From: Pythium myriotylum
Taxonomy: Eukaryota > Oomycota > Peronosporomycetes > Pythiales > Pythiaceae
Direction of reading: 5' to 3'
Assembly (NCBI GenBank): GCA_023091665.1
Contig: JALJCQ010000013.1
Span: 2,604,001-2,668,000, forward strand
Length of the DNA stretch: 64,000 nt
Shown here: one piece after another, positions 19,063 to 30,000 of the stretch
Numbering within the stretch: position 1 is the stretch's first letter
How the letters are laid out: every line of letters starts with the position of its first letter
Made by a program: the position numbers and the translations under genes
The notes under the pieces: generated by a model
The model's database searches: none
Seen by the model: the letters and a program-made list of their open reading frames with translations, nothing else
Told to the model about the DNA's origin: nothing

Positions 19063-22000
19063 ATGGCCGTCCTGGATCCGGCGCTGGACTCGCTCGTGCG
19101 CGAGCAGCAGGAGGCGCTGCGTGCGTTGCGCGCCTTCGTGGACGCGTTACGCGACGCGAAGAAAGCTGAGCGAGTGGACGAGGACGTGCGCCGGGCGATC
19201 GGCGCGCTCCCGACCGGAGACGACGACGACGAAGGCGACGGCGATGGAGACCTCAGGCGTTTCACTGCTGGTATGCAGGCGCTCATGAGCCGGCTCGGGG
19301 ATGCAATGAGGCGCATCGACGACGTCGAAGCTGCTCAGAAGCACGCGCAGGTGCCGGCGCGCCGAACAAGCGAGCGCCCGCCGGCACCCGCAGGACTCCT
19401 CAGTCTGCGCGACTACTCTGTCCTCCAGGCAGCCATGGAGGTGTTTTTCTGTTGGAGCGTGTTTCCTCTCGTGGAACCAGGAGTATTCCTACCGATCGAT
19501 CGACGACGACCGACCAAGACGCTTGACAGTAGGCCAGTCGCCTGAGGCGAAGCTCTGTTCTCATCTCTGACGTTCTTCTGTGGATATGTCTAGTCTCCCG
19601 ACATGTTCTTTTGTGGGGCTCCCAAGTCGTTTGCGCGTCAGCATCTCGTGTTGAGAATCTTGAGGCTTCCGGACTCCGCCTTGTTGATGTCTCCCAGTCT
19701 CTCTTGCAACTGCTGTCACTTCCTCAGATCCAGCCTATTCTGCTACCAAAGTATGCCGTGGAACTGATCGCCCTCCTTGTATACGGCGAAAAAAATGCAG
19801 ATCTTGGCGACGCAACGAACCGCCAATGTGAACACGTTCTGTCCTCTATGCTAAAGAGGTTGCCTCTTCGACTCAGTATGGCGAGCTTGCGTGGCGCGCT
19901 GGGGCAGAGTACCGGGCAAAGCAACTCGATTGTGGCGTTCAAAAAGCGGTGTGGACAGCTGCTAACCAAGCTTATCATGGAGGACGGAGGCGTGCAGACT
20001 ACAATCGAGATGCTGCTCGGTGCTGTGGAAGAAGGCAACACGCAGGCGCGGATGCAAGTTGCGACGCTGATTTGCCAATGCCCTTCAGACGTCGAACCTA
20101 ACGTGTACGCCAAGTCTTTGTCGAGGCAAGTTCGAGGGCTTTTTGACGTATCAAATCGGCAGAACAAGTTGCTTCGTGAAACAGGAGCAGTCGTTGTGAA
20201 TGAGATGCTGTCGCGCTACCCAAAGGAATTCGACTCAGAATTCATGGTCCCTATGTTCACACCACTGTTAGTGTATGAGGATGCAGTGGACCAGAACGTG
20301 GAACGATTGGCCGAAGCGACGGAGTCTGAGGTAGCGGAGTGTGTCGGCTTGCTGCACTTGTTACTTTGTGGTCCTCCACCATCCAAACTTCTCGTTGAAG
20401 CGCTTTCCCCAGTATTTCGGCCACTAGTTCATCTCTTCGGCTTCGCATTGTCCTGCAAAAGCTTTCTCAAGCCTATTATCCAAGAAACTCTCGTCGGTAA
20501 GTACTGACAAGAGCCTCACTCTTCGTTTCCTTCACTTACGCCAGTTCACGCAGCGTTCCTCAAGGTGCTGCCGCACGCGGGATTGCTATTGCAGTTGTCA
20601 GTCTTACCGGTAGTTCCTCCTCTCCGACAAGCCCTCGTCAGTTGCGGTCTCCGACAACATGCTGATGCGAATTATTCCACTTGGTCACCGGCCTACGAGT
20701 TTCACGCTGGAGGCACTGGAGGTGTTGCAATGCGACTTCGCCAAGCTAATGGTAATGATAGCTTCGACGACGACCCCGCGCGACCACTACGCCTTGCTTT
20801 AGCAGGAATGGTTGAGGTTTTATCTATGAAGGATCTTGAATCATCGCCCGTGGTTGGCGAGCTCTTTTCGTCATTACTACTGACGTACATGGGTGTCCGC
20901 AAGTCCGATGGCGAGGTGATCAAGTCGTCTGATTCCACCGAGAGAGACGAAGTTCTGGAGATGTATGAGGCACAAAAAATCCCCCGTGACAGTCTCGGAG
21001 TCGAACTCACCGTGTCACTGCTCCTTGCTATCATTGAATCTCTTGGTCCGTCTGTACTGCGAAGTGCTGAAGTCGTGCTTCAGTGTCTTACGACGGTGTT
21101 GGGTATGTTCGCTCGGGAAGTATCCCAGGTTGTCGACATACAAAACGACGAGTCTTTTCGGAAATCTAGTGAGGTGGAGGAAGAAGACGATGATGACGAG
21201 ATACTGACGGTGTGTCTTGGTGTCGTAATCACCATTCTCGAAGCTGGAGCATCGAGACGTAGCGACGCGGAGGAAGCTGAACTGCGTGCTATGCTCCCCG
21301 TGCTAGAACAGTTGTCACAGTATCCCCGACCTCAGATATCCGAGCTAGCGACCAATGCTCGCGTGAGCATTCTCAGCCGTGGAATACCTGCTGGTTCGAA
21401 TAAAGCGGCAACGTCAACAGAGCGGTCATTCGAACAGACTCTGAGCGATGCTGAAGAAGACCTCAAAAGCCCACTGGTTCCACTACGTGCACGAGGTGTT
21501 GTAGCACTGACAAAACTAGTGCGCGCGAGTCAGTCACATCGCAATAACCAACTGTGGATCCCACGAATCACACTTCTATTGAACGTGTTCATGGACCAAC
21601 TCGGTGATAGCGAAAGCTATGTGTACCTCGCTGCCGTGCAAGGCCTCGCCGCACTCTCTGACGCACACCCAGATATTGCTATATCTTTGCTTACGTCGAG
21701 CCTGCGAGACAAGTCCAACTCTACCGAGAAACGTATCAAACTTAGCGAGGCTCTCCTATTCTCGGCAAAGCGCTGCGGAGATACACTACCGAAGTACGCG
21801 AAGTTGTTCGTACACTCGTATCTCGAATGTATTCGCCCTCCTCCATTGGCACGTGACATACAAAAGAAGAAAGCGTTTTCACTTATTGAAGTTATCGAGG
21901 CTGATGGAACCCAACACGATCAACGCACTCTCACCGAAGATGAACGCGAAGCTGAAGTCCATGCTGCAAATGCCGCGCTTGCAGATGGAACTCTCCGCGC

Positions 22001-22400
22001 GAGCTGCCTCTCAAACCTCGCCGAGGTTAGCGCTTTGCTTCAGTGGAGTCTTGAGCCTTTTGCTGCCGACGTTTTGAGTTGTGTTTATGGCATTCTTCAA
22101 CTTGAGATTGACATGACTTCTACGAGCGTGGTTGCAGTCCGTCGCGGTGCTGTATTCTTGATCAAGTACATCCTACAACTGATGGGTCATCGGGTGTTTG
22201 AGGTACTGCCAGGTGAACTCAAACCAATGTACCACACGCTTAAGCATGTTGAACGCGTGGACAAGGACGAAGTCGTCAGATTCCATGCCCAGCGAGCATT
22301 GCAGTCTCTCGATCAGATCATGCGAGCAGAGCTTTTTCCTCAGGTTGATCGCGAGGATTCTCTGGGAAGCCTCCACACCCTCCGAATAGTAAAGCACTGA
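19063..22400 (+). CDS. TANGO6/Rtp1 HEAT-repeat protein
   Basis: Large alpha-helical solenoid protein; homologues act in assembly and nuclear import of RNA polymerase II (yeast Rtp1) or in Golgi organisation (Drosophila Tango6). Exons 19063-19528, 19594-20496, 20554-22400; about 1071 residues, close to the human protein. Family-like blocks include the N-terminal LLSLRDYSVLQ...PLVEPGVFLPIDRR, and the C-terminal RTP1_C1-like segment PLVPLRARGVVALTKLVRA with DSESYVYLAAVQGLAALSD, then RTP1_C2-like VVAVRRGAVFLIKYILQLMG and FHAQRALQSLDQI. An Asp/Glu-rich loop sits near residues 540-560. The first splice junction (19528/19594) is the least certain. Its 3' end converges on the kinase gene with 74 bp between. 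Confidence 0.88.
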
Positions 22401-22474
22401 GGTTCGAATAGATAATATTTTATCGAGCAAGATACCCCCCAACGTGCATCGACACGAAAGAGAAACTAAACAGC

Positions 22475-24294
22475 CTAAATCATCATGGCTTCGTCCGAAA
22501 TGAGCTCTTCGGAGCCATCAGTGCCTCGGGGGCCTTCGTCATCAGCATCGTCCTCGCTGCCGTTCCATACGAGGTCTGCGAGCTTGGCGCTTAGCTTGTC
22601 GTACGCGGTCCGGAACTGGAAGCAGTTTCCACTTGTTCTTCGGAATTCCACAACGCATCGATCGGGTGCCTGCGAAGACAATGCAAGAAATCACGTGAGT
22701 CTCGTGCTACGGCCCAATGTAACTTATACACAGCGACACGTCGACCGTTGGGAAGTGCATCGCATCCTAGACTACTCGTAGGGTACTTACGTTTGCAAGA
22801 GCGTAAATGCGGACAGCGAAGGACACTTGCTCCTCCTTCATTGAGGCCTTTGTCTTGAATCGATCTTTCTTCGCGATGAAGCGAGCAGAGAGATCCGTCA
22901 GAGCGAGTTCAATACGAGCTTGGACTTCGGCCGGAGCGCGTTTCGATTGGAAGCTTGTGTAGAGGGCAACGCACTCCTTCGGATAGAGCGGAGCCGACGA
23001 CGAAGAAGCGCCACCACAAAGCGACTTGCCCATTTCACTTCCGAACACATCCGACACTGTAGACGCAATCGAAATACGGTCGACATAAACATCCGAGCCA
23101 GCTTCAGACGGCGGGGGTGCCGGAATGCTGCGTGACACGTCCATGGTGAAAGGATCAAATTCGTCCGCGAGTAGTTTACCACTTTGCTGTTGTTGCTGAA
23201 GCTGCTCTTGAAGCTTCTTTTCCCGCTCATTCCGTTTCTCGATCTCGACCTGGTGCTTACGCTGCAGTAAATCGGCTCTGAATTCCTCAGCAGAAACTGT
23301 CGCCTCCTTGAACCATGGGTGGTTCTACAGTTCAAGCGGCACATTAGCTCAGCTACCAGGTCAGCCCAGGGGATAACAACAAAATCCATACCTTGATCTC
23401 TTGCAGGGTGATTCGCTCATTCGGGTTTACGGCAAAGATCCTCGTCATTAGAGACATGGCACCAGGCGAGAAGACAGCCGTTCGCGAGTGAGCGGCCCAG
23501 AAGGCCTCGTACTGGCGAGCTGCGCAGGCTCGGAACCACCAATCCTGGCGCGCTGCGATTTGAAACGGGGGAAACCCGGCTAGCATGATGAACAGCACCA
23601 CACCCGCCGACCAGACATCGGCAGGCTCGCCCTCGTACGGCAGACAAGACAACACTTCGGGACTCATGTACGAGCGCGTGCCGCACTGCGTGTAAAGCTC
23701 AACGATCGCGCCGTCTGCGCCTTCTCGCAGCCCCGAGAGTCCAAAGTCAGCAATCTTGAGCCCGAAGTTCTCGTCAAGCAGGAGGTTCTCCGGCTTGATA
23801 TCACGATGGTAAACACCGTTTCGATGGCACTCTTCGAGGCCAAGCACGAGTTGCTGGAAGTAGGCTCGCGCGATGGACTCCGAAAACGATCCCGTGTACA
23901 TCATGAAATCGAAGAGTTCGCCGCCGGTGGCGAGTTCGAGCACGATGAGGATGACCTGCTTGGTGGCGCCGCTCTTCTTGGTGTACGGGAGTTCGTCGTA
24001 GACGCCCACGAGGCGCAGCACGTGCGGGTGTCGGACGCGCGACATGGCCTCGACCTCGCGGTAGACGTTGATCATGGACTTTCGGTTGAGCTTGGCGCAG
24101 TCGATGATCTTGAGCGCCACGCGCTCCTGGGTCTCCGTGTTGATGCCGAGCTTGACCTTTCCCTGGAGGCCGGAGCCGAGGGTGTGCAGCACCTGGAAGT
24201 GCTTGAGCATGCGCGCGCGAGGGGGCGCCGAGGGCCCGAGCATCGGCGACGGCAGCGGCGTCGCGGCGGGCGTCGAGGAGGCGAGGGAGACCAT
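22475..24294 (-). CDS. CAMK-type serine/threonine protein kinase
   Basis: Exons 23392-24294, 22791-23324, 22475-22669; about 543 residues, ATG at 24294. Kinase domain about residues 29-305: glycine loop LGSGLQGKVKLG, catalytic VYHRDIKPENLLL, DFG in KIADFGLSGL, activation end CGTRSYMSPEVL. The sequence is closest to CAMK/AMPK-CIPK-like kinases. After the kinase lies a Glu/Gln/Lys coiled-coil segment, a Ser-rich region and a C-terminal piece (CVVEFRRTSGNCFQFRTAYD) that reads like a KA1-type regulatory fold; that last point is a guess. An unusual insertion of about ten residues (SGLREGADGAIVELYTQCGT) lengthens the activation segment. Upstream motif TCATTCTTCC near 24371-24380 (minus) resembles an initiator. 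Confidence 0.87.
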
Positions 24295-24609
24295 GTTCAC
24301 TCGAGGCAGATTTCTCAGTGGACTCGTGAGCAGTGGCGGAAGAGAGTCGCGGGACCAACACTCTCAGGGCGGCGAGGAAGAATGATGGTGGATAGAAAAA
24401 TCGAGTGGGGTGCGAAAAACCTCACGGACCCAACCAAAGACGAGCCGTGGGTTTGACGGGGGCGGACTAGGGGTAGGAGTGATGGTCGTGTCGAATCGTG
24501 TGGACCACGTGAGTTGAAGTCGCGGCAACGTCGATGACCTTTCCCAGACAGAAATGGCCACCAGCAACGAGCGAGCCACTCTGGGACCCGCAGCGAGCCC
24601 GACGCGAAC
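24295..24609. promoter_or_regulatory. divergent promoter, kinase / ANKRD13-GOLD gene
   Basis: 315 bp between divergent starts. On the minus strand GTGAGGTTTTT (24415-24425) matches the element in the 4.4-kb divergent gap, and a pyrimidine-rich ATCATTCTTCC (about 24370-24380) resembles an oomycete initiator. An ATG at 24555 on the plus strand opens a short out-of-frame reading frame before the chosen start at 24610. No other gene seen. Confidence 0.35.
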
Positions 24610-26736
24610 ATGGGCGGAAACGGCGCTGGCATCACGGCGCTGCACATCGCGCTCTGGGTACGGAGGCGGCTGGCGCTCGTGGCTCGCCTGATGCGGTACT
24701 CACGGTCGTGCGAACGCCTCAGAACGGCAACATCCAGCAGATCGAGGACGCACTCAAAGCCGAGGCCGACGCGATCGAGAAGAAGGATCCTCGCGGCAAC
24801 CGCGCACTGCACCTCGCGCTGAAGTTTGCCCACCGCAACTCGAAGGCGATCGTCAAGCGACTGCTGGTGGGGCCACTCTCTTCTTCTTTTGTTTTTGTTG
24901 CCAGCGCGACGAATTCACTGTGCTTGTAGGCTGCGGGCGCCCGCGTGCGATCGCGAGACGCAGACGGATGGAAGACTGTGCACCATGCGATAGCCTCCGA
25001 GAACGAGGATATCCTGCGCCTTCTAGTCCAGCGAGAGAAAGAGCAGGCACCCGGTTTGCTCCACAAAAAGATCAGTGATGTTTCCCCACGTCTGGCCCTG
25101 GTGCCAGATTTTTACTGCGAGATCCACGTTGATGTTTCGACTTGGATCCCCGGTATGTCGCGATGGCTGCCGTCTGACACAGTGAAAATCTGGAAGCGGG
25201 GTAGAGATCTGCGTTTTGACATCACACTGGTCGGTTTTGAGGACGGAGGGTGGCAGCGAGGCAATCTATCTTTTCTGCTTCTGGGAGCCCAGCACAAGTT
25301 TCTCTGTCTTGACCAAAATGAAAAGACATGTACCAATCTACTATTCCCGGGCAACAAGCTTGGTGATGCAGATTTGGCGAATATGGTGCATTTCTTGATG
25401 ACAACGTCTATTGTGACCACCGACGTCGACGTCTCATCACTCATGTTCAAGCGCAAGCGTTCTTGGCTGACGAAGAGTACTGTAGCCGAAGACATTGGCT
25501 CCTGGAAAAGTTGTGCCGTGTATGAGATGACCGGTATGGATGTGATCGTGCGTGTGCGGCGAGCCCAGAACAAAAATCACAGAGGCACCGATGGGCAATC
25601 GGTAAAGTTATTTCTTGATAATTGTGGCCGATTCACCTAAGCGCAGTCCTTGTGCACCGTAGCCAAGATCAACGGCTAAAGATGCTTTAGCAGTCCTGGA
25701 AGAGATCGCAAGCAACCCACTCACCACTATTGTGATCGAACCGAGAGCCGACCATGTCGTATCCGTTGAGTTAGCTCCGAGTGATACACTGAAATGGAGT
25801 TTTCGGGTTGAGAGTTGTGACATCGGTTTCAGCGCCGAGTTCTTCTCAGAAGGAAGGGCCAATAACAGTGACGAAGATATTGAGCAAGTTGTTGCTGCGT
25901 ACCGTCGGTTTGGCTCGCACCACGAGCACATTGGAACGTTCAGTCCAGCAGTCGGAGGCACTGTCGTCCTTAAATGGGACAATTCCTTCTCCGTTTTCCG
26001 GTAAGTGGGTTTATGAGTAACATACGCACCGAGGTATGGTGCTTATTGCGATGCACTACTTAGCCAAAAGAAGATCCGATTACAGCTATCAACATCAGCG
26101 AGCGGCATCAAGCCTGCGGATGCTGACGATTGGGATTCTCATCGCGCGACAGAACAACTCATGACATTCCAGGAGTGGTTTGGAGTCGCAGTTCACGACT
26201 TGGCAGATGACCTTCAGACATTACGCCCGAAGCATCGCATCATGATTCACCAGCAGCCTCCCTGTCGGACTCTCACAAAATCTTTCTCCGCGACAGTGTA
26301 CACAAACAATACTTTCCCACTCACCGTGAGTGTTCATAGCTTTGCTTGATTGATAGTTATGGTTTCATCAACTTGTGCCTTATAGGTCGACCAGTTTATG
26401 CCTGTCGTTGAAGTGCTTTCAAAGACTACGAGCGCGTTCGAAAATGTGCGCGAATTCTTCGATGCGGTTCGTTTGATGTTTTACGTACGAGCGATTGTAT
26501 GACTGACTTGCTGATTGCTTCTTGCTACCTACTAGCGTCTGGGTGGCGACTTCCCCGTCAAGTTTTGCTTCCCACTCGTGCCGTCCGTGTCGGCGACTTT
26601 TCGCTTCGACCAGATCGAGCTCTGCGAACCCAAAGCGTCTCTGTTCGAAGTGCCGAGAGGCTTCTCGCAATTCCAGGAAGACATGCTTTCTCCTCGAACG
26701 CACCACGAAATGCTCCAGAATCTCACAGCGGTCTAG
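24610..26736 (+). CDS. ANKRD13-like protein with inserted GOLD domain
   Basis: Exons 24610-24657, 24723-24866, 24930-25601, 25663-26000, 26064-26325, 26386-26466, 26536-26736; about 581 residues. Residues 1-100 are ankyrin repeats (GITALHIALW, DPRGNRALHLALKF, DADGWKTVHHAI). From about 115 runs the GPCR-chaperone-type domain of ANKRD13 proteins: FYCEIHVDVSTWIPGMSRWLPSD, VKIWKRGRDLRFDITLVGFE, GSWKSCAVYEMTGMDV. Exon 4 (about residues 289-400) encodes a GOLD domain: DTLKWSFRVESCDIGFSAEFF and the closing GGTVVLKWDNSFSVFRQKK. The ANKRD13 fold then resumes (FSATVYTNNTFPLTVDQFMPVV, GGDFPVKFCFPLVPSVSATF, LFEVPRGF). ANKRD13 proteins bind ubiquitinated cargo at membranes; GOLD domains act in secretory and endosomal traffic. 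The donor after exon 6 (GTTCGT) is atypical. Confidence 0.85.
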
Positions 26737-27025
26737 CTTTGATAAACTGGATTTTGGCTCCCTACTACCGCTCAAATCCGATTTTTCAGTTTTCGAAAAT
26801 CCGCAGGATGAGGCGGTTGGCTTCCACCACCAACTGGTGCATCACTTCAACTCGGCTGTATACAAACACCGAGTGAAATACTCTCATTCGGCAACGGTCT
26901 CCCTCAATGGGCAACCGGATCGGTCGGTGCAAGAGGGGGAGCGATGCGCTGGTTGATTGGGGGGCGAGCAGTTTGCTTGAAGCTGCGAGAGGCCGTTGGC
27001 GCCCGCGTCATCTTAGTCCGCGAGA

Positions 27026-30000
27026 ATGAGCTACAGCGGCGGCGGCGGCGGCTACGACCGTCGAGGCGGCTACGAAGGCAGCGGCCAGGGCGGCGGTTAC
27101 GACCAGCGCGGCCAGGGAGGCTACGACCAGCGAGGCGGCGGCGGCTATGACCAGCGCGGAGGAAGCGGAGGAGGAGGCTACGACCAGCGCGGAGGAAGCG
27201 GAGGAGGCGGCTACGACCAGCGAGGAAGCGGAGGAGGCGGCTACGACCAGCGAGGCGGCTACGACCAGCGCAGCAGCAGCGGGGGCTACGGCAGCGGAGG
27301 CTACTCTGGCGGCAGCGGCGGCGTGGGCTACGACCAGCGCGGCTATGACGACTACCGCAGCGGAGGAGGAGAAAGAGGATACGACTCCCGGTCCGGCTAC
27401 GGAGGCTCCGGATCGGGCGGCGGCTCCGGATACAGCTCCAGCTCCCGGGACTACGCCAGTGGGAGCGGAAGTTACGGTGGAAGTGGCAGCGGCGGCGGAG
27501 GCTACGGAGACTACTATGGAGGCAGCAGCAGCAGCTCGGGGGGCTACGGAGGAAGCAGCAGTCGCGGAGGCTATGATGACCGCAGCAGCTACGGCGGAAG
27601 CTACAGCGGCAGCTCGAGCAGCGGGTACGGGCGAGGTTACGAAGGCTCCTCGAGCGGGGGATACAAGGATGAGCGTGGCGGCTACGATAGCCGCAGCAGC
27701 GGATACGGCGGTGGCAGTGGGTATAGCCGCGATGACCGCGGAGGAGGCAGCTACAGCTCGCGCGGCTACGACGATCGCAGCGGCGGTGGAAGTTCCTATG
27801 GAGGTTCGGACCGCGGTGGTGGTGGTGACCGCTACGGCAGCTCCAGCGGCGGAGATCGTTACGGAGGTGGAAGCAGTTCTGGAGGAGGCGGATACGACCG
27901 CCGGGGTGGAGGTCGGGACGATGATCGTCGTGGAGGTCGAGATGATGATCGCCGCGGCGGACGTGACGACGACCGCCGAGGTGGCCGAGACGATGAACGT
28001 CGTGGAGGCCGAGACGATGACCGTGGTGGACGGGGTTTCGGGCGCGGTGGTGGAGGAGGTCGAGGCTTTGGTGGCGGAAGAGGCGGAGGTCAAATGGGTG
28101 CCGGTGCTGGTGCTGTCGTGGGATCCGGCTACGAGCAAATCGGAAACCCCATCCAAGATCCACGTCTTGCCGATCAGTGGTCTGGCAATACAGGACCCCT
28201 GGGCATACCAGACGATCACCAAGAACTCCATCGGCAGTATATGATTTGCAACCGTCCAAACATATCCGCAGCTGGTCGTACCATCAACATCAACGTAAAC
28301 TACTTCGGTCTGTCATTTGACACTAATAAAGTGCGCGAGATCTTCAAGTATCATGTTGCGGTGGATCGATCGGCTGATCTCAAGTATGGACCTGGTGGTG
28401 CTGAGGCCAAGGATGAACCCATGACTGGTGCAGAAGCCCCTCAAGTTAAGCAAGAAACCGAAGACGTCGAGATGGTGGACTCGTCTAATCCCCCACCTGC
28501 ACCAGGACGTGGCGATCGTCAATCAGAGAAGCGGCCACTGTCCAAGCAGATAGTCCGCATGGTTATCAATGAAGCACTTCGCACGTACGAGGCTGAATTT
28601 GGAGGAATTAAGTTGGCGCACGACGGTATGTCCGCAATTTACGCCCCAGTGCGGCTCCCATTCACACATCGTGTGTTCAAGGGTATCAACCCAAACAACG
28701 TCGGTGCTCAGCAACAGCAGTCCGGTCAGCCTCAGCGTGGACGTGGTCCCCCGACGTTTGAAGTGACAATCAAAGAAGTCGAGACGATCCCAGTGACTGA
28801 TCTTGACGAGTATTATCGAGACCCCAGCGTCAACCCCATGAGACTAATCCAGGCACTGGATGTTGTCGCTCGTCATCTTGGTAGCCAGCGCATGATCCCT
28901 GTGGGGCGAAACCTTTTCTCCGTGAAGAAGACACATCCTCTACAGGGCGGCAAAGAGCTTTGCTGGGGCTACCATCAGTCGATTCGTATTGGCCAGCGGA
29001 AGTTACTTCTCAATATTGATCAGGCTGCAACCGTTTTCTACGCCCCAGAGTCTCTGCTAAATCTCGCCCTCTCCGCAATGCGTGCGCGTAACCCGCGTGA
29101 CCTCGACCGTCTTGATGAGCGCCAGCTTCGACAGCTCAATCGTGCCCTCAGGAAGATCGAGGTGGTACCAACCCACCGCAGTGACCGCAAAAAACCAATT
29201 CAAGGTGTCAGCTCAATTCCAGTTGATGCAATCATGCAAGAGATCAAGGGCAGAACAATTTCTGTGGCTCAGTACTTCGCTGAACGCTACGGTACACCGT
29301 TGAAGTACCCGTTTCTACCGGCCGTCAACGTTGGCTCCAAAAAGAAGGAGACCTGGCTGCCTCTCGAGTTATGTGATGTCGCACCTGGCCAGCGATGTGC
29401 TAACATTAACGACCTTGACACGGCTGAAATCATTCGCAAAACCAGTCAAAAACCACGCGAGCGCCGAAGCAATGTCATGGAGCAAGTGCACGGAGCTGGC
29501 TTTGAGAATGACCCCTACTTAGCCGCCTTCGGATTGCGTGTGGACCAAACAATGGAGAACGTCACCGCGCGCCAGCTTGATACCCCCGAGGTGCAGTACA
29601 AGAACGTGTCGGAGCGACCCAACATGGGAGCATGGAACCTGCGTGACAAAGAGTTTGTTGATGGTGCCACCTTGGAGAATTGGGGTGTCGTTGTTGAGCC
29701 TGGTGTTGGCATGGGTCGAGGCCAAATTGACAACTTCATCAGAGCGTTCTGTGACACAGCGCAAAAGTGTGGTATGCGAGTTCACGATAGGCAACCGCCA
29801 ATCCTGGATGGAAGTGATCGACGTGGTATGTCGATCGAAGAGTTGATGAAAGAATGCGTCGTTGAGATTGAGCGTAAGAGTGGAGGGACTCCTCGCCTGC
29901 TCATGGTCATCAAGCGCGATACAAACGTTGGCTCTTACGGTGAAATCAAACGTGTGTCCGACACCGTCTTAGGTATTCCAAGCCAGTGTATTGTGTCTAA

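Noticed and set aside
24555..24609. Upstream ATG at 24555 as start of the ANKRD13-GOLD gene
   Set aside because: It is out of frame with the ankyrin reading frame that starts at 24610; it may only be a small upstream ORF.
26904..28259. Long minus-strand ORFs (451 and 407 codons) opposite the Argonaute leader
   Set aside because: They are antisense to a Gly-rich repeat that keeps all frames open; the products are low-complexity Arg/His or Ala/Ser/Val strings, whereas the plus strand continues into a clear Argonaute.
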